A stretch of DNA of 64,000 bases from positions 45,898 to 109,897 of the forward strand of contig NZ_FNDY01000014.1 of NCBI RefSeq assembly GCF_900099895.1. Direction: 5' to 3'. The DNA comes from Paenibacillus naphthalenovorans. Its GTDB lineage: Bacteria; Bacillota; Bacilli; Paenibacillales; NBRC-103111. The notes beneath the pieces are model-generated. The model did no database searches. It saw only the letters and a list, made by a program, of their open reading frames with translations, and was not told where the DNA came from. A program made the translations under genes and the position numbers. This document shows positions 51,310 to 60,059 of this stretch, one piece after another; position 1 is the first letter of the stretch, and each line of letters begins with the position of its first letter.

Positions 51310-51927
51310 TTATACAGGCCGTTCAAGCGAAAAAATGTCTCCCAGCTTGCTGTAGCTGCTGCCGGCAAGCCGGCTTACCGGCTTAAGCCCTTCCGGATCG
51401 ATCTGCCCGTTCCGAACCAGCTCATCGGCAATGTGAAAAAATACGACGCGGCCAATCAACAAATCGCAGGCGGGCCTCTCTTCGGATCCGCCGAGAGGAA
51501 TGGACCGTTCAAGCACGCACTCCATGCGGATTTTCGCTTCAGCTACACCAGGCACCGCTATTTTCTCGCTTGGGACAGGTGAAAGCCCGGCTAATTGAAC
51601 TTCACTCTCCTCCGGCCCCAAACTGGCGGCGGTTTGATTAATTTTTTCGATATAGGATTCGTCGCTGATATGAACGACAAAAGCGCCCGTATCCTGCGCA
51701 TTCCTGGCCGTATCTTTAAGCAGACCCTGATTGCGCTGCACCGATACGGATACCATCGGAGGATTCGATGTAACGATATTAAAATAACTGAACGGGGCAG
51801 CGTTCATCACCCCCTTCTTGGAAAGGGTGGTCACAAACGCAACGGGTCTGGGTATAATGCTCCCGATCATTAACTTATAGTTTTCCCTATCGCTCTGGCT
51901 GAGCGGATCGATCGATATCACGTTCAT
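51310..51927 (-). CDS. flavin reductase family protein
   Basis: A 205-residue FMN-binding split-barrel protein of the DIM6/NTAB flavoprotein family: LMIGSIIPRPVAFVTTLSKK, NAAPFSYFNIVTSNPPMVSV and KDTARNAQDTGAFVVHI are typical. It ends the mhq operon, starting 29 bases after the hydrolase gene. It might reduce flavin or a quinone directly. It is distinct from the HpaC-like protein at 4285. Confidence 0.88.
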   Translation of the reverse strand: MNVISIDPLSQSDRENYKLMIGSIIPRPVAFVTTLSKKGVMNAAPFSYFNIVTSNPPMVSVSVQRNQGLLKDTARNAQDTGAFVVHISDESYIEKINQTAASLGPEESEVQLAGLSPVPSEKIAVPGVAEAKIRMECVLERSIPLGGSEERPACDLLIGRVVFFHIADELVRNGQIDPEGLKPVSRLAGSSYSKLGDIFSLERPV

Positions 51928-51955
51928 TCTCCTTTCGGCATCATGGTCCCGTTCA

Positions 51956-52570
51956 TTATTGCTTTACTAAATATGGACTGAACCAATCCGCGGCCGCTTG
52001 CACTTCCGAGCCCGTCAGCTGATGGCCCCGGTTTTCCCAATGTACGGTAACGCTTGCACCGGCTCCTTCCAGCAGGTGCTGCAGCTCTTCGGTTTCCTGC
52101 GGAGCACAGATCGGATCGTTCCTGCCTGCCCCGATAAAGACCGGTGTGCCCGTCAGATCCGGCAACTCTGCGCCGCGGCGCGGCACCATCGGATGATGCA
52201 GAACGGCTCCTTTTAAGGAATCCTTGTGATGAAACAAGAGGCTTCCCGCGATATTGGCCCCATTGGAATATCCGACGGCCACCATATTGTGGCGATCCAG
52301 CCCGTATTCATCCGCAGCCTGGTCCAGAAAATCATTCAGCTCCTTCGTCCTGAACAACAGATCCTCCTCGTCAAATACGCCCTCCGCAAGTCGTCTAAAA
52401 AACCTCGGCATGCCGTTTTCAAGCACATTGCCTCTTACGCTCAATACGGATGCAGCCGGTGCAATGATCTGAGCCAGCGGCAGCAAATCGTTTTCGGTTC
52501 CGCCCGTTCCGTGTAAAAGGACAAGCGTCGGCAATGAGGGGTCCGTTCCTTTTTGAAAAATATGCTTCAT
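51956..52570 (-). CDS. mhqD: MhqD-like carboxylesterase/hydrolase
   Basis: A 204-residue alpha/beta hydrolase of the phospholipase/carboxylesterase family: LVLLHGTGGTENDLLPLA (oxyanion), VGYSNGANIA (nucleophile Ser), GRNDPICAP (acid) and NRGHQLTG (His). It matches MhqD, which in B. subtilis is induced with MhqO/MhqE-type dioxygenases by methylhydroquinone and catechol stress under MhqR. Its start overlaps the mhqO-like stop by four bases (ATGA). Confidence 0.88.
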   Translation of the reverse strand: MKHIFQKGTDPSLPTLVLLHGTGGTENDLLPLAQIIAPAASVLSVRGNVLENGMPRFFRRLAEGVFDEEDLLFRTKELNDFLDQAADEYGLDRHNMVAVGYSNGANIAGSLLFHHKDSLKGAVLHHPMVPRRGAELPDLTGTPVFIGAGRNDPICAPQETEELQHLLEGAGASVTVHWENRGHQLTGSEVQAAADWFSPYLVKQ

Positions 52571-53517
52571 GGTTTATCCTCCCCCAAAACACGAATTTGA
52601 ATAGGTGGCAGCCCCTGTTCGATGGCGACGCGATGCGGTTCATACCATTCGGGAAGCATCAGCTTTTCGCCTAAGGCGTCAACCGGCTCATCCAGCGCAA
52701 ACCCCGGCGGATCCGTAGCGATTTCAAAGAGAATTCCCCCTTCTTCGCGGAAATAAATCGCATTGAAATACTGCCGGTCTACGACAGGAGTCGGCTGAAA
52801 CCCGTTCTGAAGAAGCCGGGTTCTCCACAATTGGTGGTCCTCATCATCCTTCGCACGCCATGCAATATGATGAACGGTACCGGCCCCGCCAATACCTGAA
52901 CCTACGGGCGCAGCATTGATGTCGATCACGTTGCCCAGATCGCCTATGGCTTTAAAGCGGACAAAGCCGTTTTCTTGACCTATCTTTTCAAGGCCCATCA
53001 CCTGCTGCAGCACATTCATGGTTTTATCAGGCGCGTTACTGTAAAGCACGGCGCCTCCGAAGCCTTTGATGGCTTTGTCCGGCGTTACGCCTCCGAACGC
53101 CCACTGACTCCGGGGACCCTCCTCCCGCTCGACGATCTCCAGTTGCAGGCCGTCTTTATCCTTAAATTGGAGGTACTCTTCAGAAAACCTCTCTGTCCGG
53201 GTAAACGGGATGTTAAATTGCTGCAGTCGCTCTTCCCAGAAGGCGAGCGCGCCCTGCGGCACGACAAACGTGGTGAATCCGACCTGACCTCCTCCAATCC
53301 TCCCGCGCCGTGCACCAGCCCACGGGAAGAACGTGATCGCGGTGCCCGGGCTGCCTACCTCGTTGCCGAAATACAAATGATATACTTCCGGTGCGTCAAA
53401 GTTGATCGTCTTTTTGACGAGCCTAAGGCCAAGCACCCCGGCATAAAAGTCAACGTTGTCCTGTGCGTCTGTAACAAAAGCGGTAATGTGATGGATCCCC
53501 ATGGTTTGTTGAAGCAT
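52567..53517 (-). CDS. mhqO: MhqO-like ring-cleaving dioxygenase
   Basis: A 316-residue two-domain vicinal-oxygen-chelate dioxygenase: GIHHITAFVTDAQDNVDFYA, ITFFPWAGARRGRIG, GTVHHIAWRAKDDEDHQLWR and YFREEGGILFEIATDPPGF. The His residues of GIHHIT and VHHIAW and the Glu of LFEIATD fit the metal site of the MhqA/MhqE/MhqO hydroquinone dioxygenases. GGAGG precedes the ATG at 53517. It lies 50 bases downstream of the mhqR-like gene and would detoxify quinones or hydroquinones. Confidence 0.9.
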   Translation of the reverse strand: MLQQTMGIHHITAFVTDAQDNVDFYAGVLGLRLVKKTINFDAPEVYHLYFGNEVGSPGTAITFFPWAGARRGRIGGGQVGFTTFVVPQGALAFWEERLQQFNIPFTRTERFSEEYLQFKDKDGLQLEIVEREEGPRSQWAFGGVTPDKAIKGFGGAVLYSNAPDKTMNVLQQVMGLEKIGQENGFVRFKAIGDLGNVIDINAAPVGSGIGGAGTVHHIAWRAKDDEDHQLWRTRLLQNGFQPTPVVDRQYFNAIYFREEGGILFEIATDPPGFALDEPVDALGEKLMLPEWYEPHRVAIEQGLPPIQIRVLGEDKP

Positions 53518-53568
53518 GTGATTTCACCCTCCTGTTTGGTTAATGGTGACTCTGTAAAACAAAAACGG

Positions 53569-54033
53569 CTATTCTATCTTCTGGGCTTCCAACCCCAGTT
53601 TTTTTAACAGCACAATGGCGTCTGCTTTTTCCTCCGGTGTGAGTCCCCCCATGATGGACTCGATCACGTCGGCATGGTCCGGAAAAATCTCACGAATAAA
53701 ATCGGTTCCCGCATCGGTGATAACGGCATACGTCACTCTGCGATCCTCGGAACAAGGAACCCTTTTCAGGTATCCTTTCTTTTCCAGCTTATCGATATTG
53801 TAGGTAATGCTTCCGCTGGTCACCAAAATTTTATCACCGATCTGCTGAAGCGGGATTTTCCCCTTGTGATACAGCAGTTCCAGCACGGTAAATTCCGTCG
53901 CGGAGAGACCGTATTTTTTCATATCTCTCATTGCGCGATCCATAATCACTTTATACGCTTTGGAAAGCACAACCAGCAATTTTAGCGAAAGCTCCCGGTT
54001 ATTCGCCGGTTTGGACTCGTTCCCATTTGTCAT
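53569..54033 (-). CDS. mhqR: MarR-family regulator, MhqR-like
   Basis: A 154-residue MarR protein: LSATEFTVLELLYHKGKIPL, QQIGDKILVTSGSITYNIDK, LEKKGYLKRVPCSEDRRVTY (winged helix and wing). It resembles MhqR of B. subtilis, repressor of quinone and hydroquinone detoxification genes. Here the regulator is the first gene of the operon, ahead of mhqO, mhqD and a flavin reductase gene, so it would control itself. One Cys is in the wing (VPCSED). Confidence 0.9.
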   Translation of the reverse strand: MTNGNESKPANNRELSLKLLVVLSKAYKVIMDRAMRDMKKYGLSATEFTVLELLYHKGKIPLQQIGDKILVTSGSITYNIDKLEKKGYLKRVPCSEDRRVTYAVITDAGTDFIREIFPDHADVIESIMGGLTPEEKADAIVLLKKLGLEAQKIE

Positions 54034-54066
54034 CTTTCTTCATCCTCAAAATATTAAATTTAAAAG

Positions 54067-54111
54067 TCTTTAATTTAAGATAAATATACGCTTCATTTAA
54101 AGTATTGTCAA
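54067..54111 (-). promoter_or_regulatory. mhqR operon promoter with AT-rich palindrome
   Basis: On the minus strand TTGACA (54106-54111), a 17-base spacer and TATATT (54083-54088) form a near-consensus promoter. TCTTTAATTTAAGA at 54067-54080, nearly symmetric, directly follows the -10 box and is a candidate MhqR-type operator. Confidence 0.65.
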
Positions 54112-54268
54112 CATGCATGGATTAAAAACGACAGCATTGCCTCACAGCGGAGGTTGTCCATGGAAAGGGATCATGTGAACATAGGCTGTAAACCTCTTTC
54201 GGACCATTTTCATCCTTCCCGGCTTAGGATATAATGAGGGAATTAGAGAAAACAGGGGTGGAGAATCC

Positions 54269-55069
54269 ATGTACAAAATGCTTGCCATTGATATCGACGA
54301 TACGCTGATTAATGATAAGAAACAAATTACGGAGGGAACCAAACAAGCACTGTCCGCCGCTGTATCCCAAGGGGTGATCGTCACGCTGGCCACCGGCCGC
54401 ATGTATGCTTCCGCCAAGCAGCTGGCAGCTGAGCTCTCGCTGAATGTGCCGCTGATTACCTATATGGGATCGTTGGTCAAGAACGCGCTCGACGGCCAGG
54501 TATTGTACGAACGTACCGTGCCTTTGGACGCCGCCCGGGCCATCTTTGAGTTCTGCCGTGACCGCGGCCTGCACCTGCAAACTTATGTGGATGATGTGTT
54601 ATACGTGCAAGAAAGCAACGAGAAAGCCGAGGCGTACGCGGCACTATCGAAAATTCCGTATACGGTATACCCTGATTTCGAAAAGCTTGTCCTCATGCCG
54701 TCGGCCAAACTTCTGATTATCGACGACTCGGAGGTACTGGACCGGATTGCCCCTTCATTGCGCGAGCTTGCAGGCGGCAGCGTGCACATGACGAAGTCAA
54801 AGCCGCATTTTCTGGAAATCGTCCATGCCGAGGGGACCAAGGGGCACGCGTTATCTCATTTGGCGCAGCATTTCGGCCTGGAGCTATCCCAGGTCATCGC
54901 GATCGGGGACAGCTGGAACGACCGCGAGATGCTGGAGGTAGCCGGGCTCGGCGTAGCGATGGGGAATGCCGTCGATGCTCTGAAGGAAATTGCCGATTAC
55001 GTCACATTGAGCAATAATGATGACGGAATCAAGCATGTTGTGGAGAAGTTCATCCTGCAAACCGCGTAA
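54269..55069 (+). CDS. Cof-type HAD phosphatase
   Basis: A 266-residue HAD-superfamily IIB hydrolase. Motif I is AIDIDDTLIND (nucleophile Asp8), motif II LATGRMY, motif III Lys in EGTKGHAL and motif IV IGDSWNDREMLEVAG. The cap domain spans about residues 85-185. Cof-type enzymes dephosphorylate sugar phosphates, flavin or PLP; substrate unknown. It appears monocistronic, followed after about 215 bases by a terminator. Confidence 0.92.
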   Translation: MYKMLAIDIDDTLINDKKQITEGTKQALSAAVSQGVIVTLATGRMYASAKQLAAELSLNVPLITYMGSLVKNALDGQVLYERTVPLDAARAIFEFCRDRGLHLQTYVDDVLYVQESNEKAEAYAALSKIPYTVYPDFEKLVLMPSAKLLIIDDSEVLDRIAPSLRELAGGSVHMTKSKPHFLEIVHAEGTKGHALSHLAQHFGLELSQVIAIGDSWNDREMLEVAGLGVAMGNAVDALKEIADYVTLSNNDDGIKHVVEKFILQTA

Positions 55070-55284
55070 AGGATAAACAGGGTATACATATAGATTGCCA
55101 TACCGCCGCAAAACGAGACGAAGCTCTTATGGAGGCGGAACGCCTATCCCATCACACGCTTCCCCCAGCCTGCAGAAATCACCGTGCCATCATCGGCCGC
55201 ATGTTCAATAAGCGCATGTGCTTCCTGCATATGGCTTTGGCTTTTAGCGGCATAAACAAGGAAGGCCCGTATTTAAAAACAAGA

Positions 55285-55318
55285 AGCAGTTGTCATTGCG
55301 GCAATCTGCTTTTTTTGT
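55285..55318 (+). terminator. terminator downstream of the HAD gene
   Basis: AAGCAG and CTGCTT bracket a partly paired loop (TTG and CAA pair inside), followed by TTTTTTT. The region 55070-55395 otherwise holds no credible gene. Confidence 0.6.
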
Positions 55319-55395
55319 ATTTAGGGTTGTTTGAAACCGAACCGAACCATTTCATGTAATGGCCAGAGCCATCTCTACCCTGCTCTCCCGCGTCC

Positions 55396-55521
55396 GGCAG
55401 CGGTACTGTCACGCTGGACGCGCTCGGGCAAATTGCAGCGATCCAAGTTGGCGGTGACACGCTGATCCCGCGGACTCTGATCCCGTACGCCGAAATTCGC
55501 GGTATCCGTCCGTTCAAGTAA
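55396..55521 (+). pseudogene. C-terminal remnant of a beta-rich hypothetical protein
   Basis: A plus-strand frame without a start reads GSGTVTLDALGQIAAIQVGG, then DTLIPRTLIPYAEIRGIRPF and a stop at 55519. It looks like a well-formed protein C-terminus with alternating beta strands. An in-frame TAA lies just upstream, so the rest of the gene is gone. It precedes the GGFP-repeat gene in the same direction. The parent family was not identified. Confidence 0.45.
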
Positions 55522-55755
55522 TCCAGGCGCAGCCTGAAGCCGGTTGTACCGGAACTGCCGTTATGACGGCCGCGGCTAAGTCCATCCTGCGCCTCCTACA
55601 ACACGGGAGCCTCCCGGTATAGGCCCGAGCGGATAAAAAGGTGCAAGCATCTCCCTTTTTCTTAGTCACCTTTAAGTAACAATAACATATATTGGTACTG
55701 TCAATAGGCATTCGTACATAACGTCTGCCTACTTCACTGAAAAGGAGATGTACAG

Positions 55756-56358
55756 ATGGTTTATTTCGGTGCTTATTATGATCCGTATCGGAGCGCAACT
55801 CCCGGCGGGTTCCCGGGTGGACAGCCGGGCGGATTCCCCGGGGGACAGCCGGGTGGGTTCCCGGGCGGATTCCCGGGCGGACAGCCGGGTGGATTCCCAG
55901 GCGGATTCCCGGGCGGACAGCCGGGTGGATTCCCGGGCGGACAGCCGGGCGGATTCCCGGGCGGATTCCCAGGCGGATTCCCGGGCGGACAGCCGGGTGG
56001 ATTCCCGGGTGGATTCCCGGGCGGATTCCCAGGCGGGTTCCCGGGCGGGGTCTCGCCTTACGGAGTCGGCCAACCGGGGGCCCCTCAAACGGGCGCGCCT
56101 CAAACGCCTCCGCCACCCTTCACTCCGCAAAAGCAGTCGGCACAATTGTTTGCCGTTGATCCGGGCGGTATCCGGAATTGCCTATTCCGGTTTGTGTATA
56201 TCTGGCAAACCAACGGAGATCAGTACTGGATCTACCTTACGTTTGTCGGACGCAACTCCATAGCCGGATTCCGTTGGTTCGGCCGGGGAAATTTCGGACA
56301 CTGGGTTTACTTCGGTCTCGATTTGCGCCGCATCGAATCATTCTTTTGCCACAGATAA
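55756..56358 (+). CDS. GGFP/GGQP tandem-repeat protein with aromatic C-terminal domain
   Basis: A 200-residue protein with AAAGGAG 8 bases before its ATG. It has a short aromatic N-terminus (MVYFGAYYDPYRSA) and then exactly 20 tetrapeptides (residues 17-96), 14 GGFP and 6 GGQP. A Pro/Thr/Gln linker follows (about 97-130). The globular C-terminal domain is rich in Trp, Phe and Tyr: IRNCLFRFVYIWQTNGDQYW, IAGFRWFGRGNFGHWVYFGL. There is no signal peptide. The composition is reminiscent of spore coat or exosporium proteins, but the family was not recognised. The unit number may vary by slippage. Confidence 0.8.
   Translation: MVYFGAYYDPYRSATPGGFPGGQPGGFPGGQPGGFPGGFPGGQPGGFPGGFPGGQPGGFPGGQPGGFPGGFPGGFPGGQPGGFPGGFPGGFPGGFPGGVSPYGVGQPGAPQTGAPQTPPPPFTPQKQSAQLFAVDPGGIRNCLFRFVYIWQTNGDQYWIYLTFVGRNSIAGFRWFGRGNFGHWVYFGLDLRRIESFFCHR
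55804..56043 (+). repeat. 12-bp coding minisatellite, 20 units
   Basis: Twenty in-frame 12-base units encode GGFP (GG-x GG-x TTC CC-x) or GGQP (CAG replacing TTC). Third-position differences show that units are not all recent copies. The array order is F Q F Q F F Q F F Q F Q F F F Q F F F F. Long open frames on the opposite strand here are artefacts of the repeat. Confidence 0.9.
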
Positions 56359-56363
56359 TCAGC

Positions 56364-56395
56364 AGGCCCTGTGTCGTACACGGGGCTCTTTTTTT
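56364..56395 (+). terminator. terminator of the repeat-protein gene
   Basis: GCCCTGTGT and ACACGGGGC pair (one T-G pair) around a CGT loop, followed by CTTTTTTT. It starts 6 bases after the stop codon region. Confidence 0.85.
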
Positions 56396-56650
56396 GCAAA
56401 ACTAGCCTCCCGTTTGCTCTGCCAAAGCTGCAATAATAAACAGAAACACCGACCGCAGCGATGACGCCGAACTGGGAAAGCAGGTTGCTGTATATCCAAG
56501 CGCCGGAATTTAAGCGGAATTAAGGGAAAACTAAACATTTGTTCGTCCAGTTCACGCGCCACGACAGCCATCCCGACGGCTCCGGAGATCATACCCACTA
56601 GATTGAATAGTCCCATGCCCGAGATTTCGCTGCTAATCAGAAGCGATTGT
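56380..56650 (-). pseudogene. C-terminal relic of a Tet(L)/QacA-type MFS exporter
   Basis: Two minus-strand frames carry consecutive parts of a 14-helix drug exporter. One reads MGLFNLVGMISGAVGMAVVA then RELDEQMFSF. After a frameshift the other reads LNSGAWIYSNLLSQFGVIAA then VGVSVYYCSFGRANG. The YSNLL...F pattern near the end matches the last helix of Tet(L)-like proteins. Everything upstream is missing. Confidence 0.5.
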
Positions 56651-56659
56651 TAAATAAAG

Positions 56660-57330
56660 AAGAAGCCATTTAAAAGTTTATCTCCAAATCCAAGCGATAG
56701 TGAAAAGCATCGACAAGTTCTAATGCATCTCTACAAAAATCATAGGGGGGCGGACAGCAGATGCTTCCATTTTCATTTCATAATTCGCGCGTCCGTCAAA
56801 TCGAATGGACATATTTCTTCACCGGATATATGCATCTGGAAGTTGGTAGTCGATTGTCTGAACTTGGGTGTGGAAGACTGGAACAAATTTTGCTGTAGAA
56901 GAATGCTGCAGAAGAAGGACTGTTTTTAGTACGAGGTATTTCCCCAAGTGCTATCCCAAAAGCCATGATTGTCCACTCTCCGCTTTGGCCGTTCGTTCGA
57001 TCTTTAAGAAAAAAAGCTGCCAGCTCCACTTTAACAGTGGTTCTGGAAGCTTTTTCGCATAAAATCCTTTACTCTTTCGGACAGCCCCGGACATTCCAGT
57101 CGGCTAACCGCTTGATTCATCGACGCTGTAATCAAACCGGTCCGCTGCAAGCAAGACCGCCGTTTTTCCCGGAACACAAAATCCAAAGCCGGCGAGGGAT
57201 CCCCCCGAGCAAGATAAGCCCGAATAACGCCTCCAACAGTCCTAACGGAAAGTCAACCGTTACCCCAAGTCAGCGCCCAGCCTAAGATCCGGATTATTTC
57301 TTTCTGCACATGAAATAAATGTCAGGCAGC
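56660..57330. other. gene-poor relic region before the ectoine operon
   Basis: About 670 bases with no convincing intact gene. A hairpin at 57015-57056 (AGCTGCCAG...CTGGAAGCT with CTCCACT/AGTGG inside) has T-tracts on both strands and could end transcripts either way. Short, frame-broken minus-strand stretches, such as MNQAVSRLECPGLSERVKDF around 57070-57130, look like a decayed C-terminus. The small frames on the plus strand lack ribosome-binding sites. No clear terminator for the ectoine operon was found. Confidence 0.4.
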
Positions 57331-57342
57331 GGAGCATGGCGA

Positions 57343-58278
57343 TCAGCGGGCAGCGATATAATCCGGACGAGGCTTTTGACCGGAGAACGGATCGACGATC
57401 CGGTTCTCCGTGCTGTTGTACACCAGAAACACGTTGCTGCGCGGCATCGGTGAGATGTTGCTGCTTGAGCCATGCATCAGGTTGCAATCGAACAGCAGAA
57501 TCGAACCTGCTTTGCCGACCGGAGCCTCAATGCCGCCTTGGCGGACAAGCTCAGTCAGGCTGGTCTGGTCGGGCACGCCGTATTCCTGGCGCCGGAGAGA
57601 GCTTCGGTAATGGTCTTCCGGCGTCTCGCCCACGCAGGTCACGAACGTACGATGAGAACCGGGAACGACCATCAGCGGACCGTTAAAGTAGCTGTTGTCT
57701 TCAAGCGCTATCGAGCAGCTTAGCGCCCGCATTCTCGGCATACCGTCTTCGACGTGCCATGTCTCGAAGTCCGAATGCCAGTAAAATTCCTTCCCGTTAA
57801 AGCCGGGCTTGAAATTAATACGCGACTGATGCACGTAAACATCGCTCCCCAGCAAATAACGAACGATGCCAAGAAGCTTGGAATGCTCGGACAGCTTGCG
57901 GAATACCGGGTTATCGCGATGCACCGCAAACACCGATCGTACTTCCCTGCTCTCCGGTTCTCGAATCACCTCGTCTTTATCCGAATGCCGCCCGGCTTCC
58001 TGGAGCCTCTTCAGCTCTTTACGCCAAACGTCAACCTCCTCATCCGTAAAAAAGTCCTCAAGGAACAAATACCCGTTCTTCTCATAAAAATCGGATTGCT
58101 CCCTGGCAATCGGGCTCTCCTGCGTCCACTCTGAATATACGACAGGATCCTTACGGCTAATAAATTCGGCCACAGGCTTGATTCTGGAAGGATAAGCGTC
58201 CTCTGCATTTTCGTAAGAACGGGGATGTACCGCCGCTATTCCATCTTTTGTACGAGCATTCGATCCATCAAAAGCCAC
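57343..58278 (-). CDS. ectD: ectoine hydroxylase
   Basis: A 311-residue Fe(II)/2-oxoglutarate dioxygenase converting ectoine to 5-hydroxyectoine. The family signature FYWHSDFETWHVEDGMPRMR holds two metal ligands (His and Asp of WHSD), and the third His is in NLMHGSSSNISP. YPSR near the N-terminus and QSRINFKPGFNGK are conserved. The longer frame from 58371 would overlap ectC; a GTG at 58278 with AAAAGGAG 9 bases upstream is the better start. Last gene of the ehu-ect operon. Confidence 0.95.
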   Translation of the reverse strand: MAFDGSNARTKDGIAAVHPRSYENAEDAYPSRIKPVAEFISRKDPVVYSEWTQESPIAREQSDFYEKNGYLFLEDFFTDEEVDVWRKELKRLQEAGRHSDKDEVIREPESREVRSVFAVHRDNPVFRKLSEHSKLLGIVRYLLGSDVYVHQSRINFKPGFNGKEFYWHSDFETWHVEDGMPRMRALSCSIALEDNSYFNGPLMVVPGSHRTFVTCVGETPEDHYRSSLRRQEYGVPDQTSLTELVRQGGIEAPVGKAGSILLFDCNLMHGSSSNISPMPRSNVFLVYNSTENRIVDPFSGQKPRPDYIAAR

Positions 58279-58315
58279 CGTTACCAGCTCCTTTTCTAAT
58301 CTGTAGTACTCGTCT

Positions 58316-58717
58316 TTACCCGCGTGCTTCAGCTGCTTCCACAGATGCCGGATACACCCCGTCTTTGTCATGAACCTCGCGTCCCGTTAAAGGAGGATTA
58401 AATACACACACCATCCGCATATCCGTCTTCCCCCGAAGGTAGTGTTTTTCATGCCCGTCGAGCGCATAAAGCGTTCCCGGACGGATCGGATACGTTTGGC
58501 CGCCAATGACCTCGATTTCTCCTTCGCCTTCAATGCAGTACACGGCTTCCACATGATTTTTATACCAGATCAGCGTTTCCGTTCCCGCCTTAATGATCGT
58601 GTCATGCATGGAAAACCCCATGCCGTCCTTTTCAAGCAGCAGCCTGCGGGAATTCCAGGTCGGTGTGTCGACGTCGTCTTGGGTATGCACAACCTGCTCC
58701 AAATATTTTACAATCAT
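58316..58717 (-). CDS. ectC: L-ectoine synthase
   Basis: A 133-residue cupin that cyclises N-gamma-acetyl-diaminobutyrate to ectoine. MIVKYLEQVVHTQDDVDTPT, MHDTIIKAGTETLIWYKNHV, EAVYCIEGEGEIE and LYALDGHEKHYLRG are the EctC landmarks, with the metal-binding Glu, Tyr and His residues present. It lies 4 bases after ectB and 37 before ectD. Confidence 0.97.
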   Translation of the reverse strand: MIVKYLEQVVHTQDDVDTPTWNSRRLLLEKDGMGFSMHDTIIKAGTETLIWYKNHVEAVYCIEGEGEIEVIGGQTYPIRPGTLYALDGHEKHYLRGKTDMRMVCVFNPPLTGREVHDKDGVYPASVEAAEARG

Positions 58718-58721
58718 ATAT

Positions 58722-60035
58722 TTACGCTCCCTTCTCTTGAGACGAAATGCTTGCCGCCAGCTCTTTCATGCTATCGGAGACCCGCTGCAGCCCTTGATCC
58801 AATACTTCATGATCTATCGTCAATGGAGGCATCAGCTTCGCCACTTCGCTGTCCGGTCCGGAGGTTTCCATGATGACTCTGCGCTTGAAAGCCGCTTCGC
58901 AGAGCAATCCGGCCTTCTTGGCGTCCGCAAAGGCAATGCCTTGAATGAAGCCTTTGCCCCGCACTTCCCCTTGCAGCTGAGGGTACAGCTTCACCTGTTC
59001 TTCCAAAAACGTACGCACCCGTTTCGCCTTGCGTATCACTTCTACCGAAAATGCATCGGTTTCCCAATACGACAAAGCCTCCGTGGCGGCGATAAAGGCC
59101 AAATTGTTCCCGCGGAATGTGCCGTTATGCTCTCCCGGAGCCCATACATCCAGCTCAGGCTTGATAAGTGTCAAGGCCATCGGGAGGCCATAGCCGCCGA
59201 TCGATTTGGATAAACAAACGATATCCGGGCGAATCCCCGCCTCATCGAAACTGAAGAACGTCCCCGTCCGGCCGCAGCCCATCTGAACGTCGTCGATAAT
59301 GAGCAAAATACCCCGTTGATCACAAAGCTTCTCCAGCCGTTTCAACCATGGAACCGAAGCCACGTTCAGTCCGCCCTCGCCTTGTACCGTCTCCACGATA
59401 ACGGCCGCCGGAAGAGGAACGCCGCTGCCCGGATCATCCAGCAGCTTCTCCATATAAGCCACTGTATCAGTGTCAGCGCCGAAATAGCCGTCGTACGGCA
59501 TAAATACTGAATGATTTAAAGCCACGCCGGCCCCCTTGCGCTTAAACTTGTTGCCGGTCACAGACAGCGATCCCAGCGACATGCCGTGGAACGCATTCGT
59601 AAAGCAAAGCACCGTTTCACGGCCCGTGACTTTACGGGCGATTTTCATCGCGCTTTCCACTGCATTGGTTCCCGTAGGTCCCGGAAACATGACTTTATAT
59701 TGCAGGCCTCTCGGCTTCAATATCACTTCTTGAAACCGGATAAGAAAGTCCTCTTTCGCTTTCGTAGCCATGTCCAGACTGTGGGTAATGCCGTCCTCCA
59801 GCAAATACTGAACCAGCTTTTGTCGAATTCGCTCGTTGTTATGCCCATAATTCAATGCCCCTGCACCGGCGAAAAAATCAATATATTCCCGTCCGGCCAC
59901 ATCCCACAGCTTATCATTGCTCGCTTTCGAAAAAACCGTACGGAAGCTCCTGCAATAGCTCCGCACCTCCGATTCCAGCTCCTCAAAAACGTGCAGGGAT
60001 GTCATTTCCGCGGTTTCTTTCATCGTTTGCGTCAT
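58722..60035 (-). CDS. ectB: L-2,4-diaminobutyrate transaminase
   Basis: A 437-residue class-III aminotransferase making L-2,4-diaminobutyrate from aspartate-semialdehyde with glutamate. [49 protein letters not shown] and the PLP lysine in [16 protein letters not shown] are visible. It starts 24 bases after ectA. Confidence 0.97.
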   Translation of the reverse strand: MTQTMKETAEMTSLHVFEELESEVRSYCRSFRTVFSKASNDKLWDVAGREYIDFFAGAGALNYGHNNERIRQKLVQYLLEDGITHSLDMATKAKEDFLIRFQEVILKPRGLQYKVMFPGPTGTNAVESAMKIARKVTGRETVLCFTNAFHGMSLGSLSVTGNKFKRKGAGVALNHSVFMPYDGYFGADTDTVAYMEKLLDDPGSGVPLPAAVIVETVQGEGGLNVASVPWLKRLEKLCDQRGILLIIDDVQMGCGRTGTFFSFDEAGIRPDIVCLSKSIGGYGLPMALTLIKPELDVWAPGEHNGTFRGNNLAFIAATEALSYWETDAFSVEVIRKAKRVRTFLEEQVKLYPQLQGEVRGKGFIQGIAFADAKKAGLLCEAAFKRRVIMETSGPDSEVAKLMPPLTIDHEVLDQGLQRVSDSMKELAASISSQEKGA

Positions 60036-60059
60036 TCGTCATCCTCCTCCTTTTCGGGT

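Noticed and set aside
55514..56263. Long open frames on the minus strand and in the +1 frame across the repeat array
   Set aside because: They are by-products of a 12-base period free of stops in all frames. Their Ser-Arg-rich translations have no ribosome-binding site or family resemblance.
57336..57723. Plus-strand frames across ectD and ectC
   Set aside because: They are shadows of the well-supported minus-strand ectoine genes.
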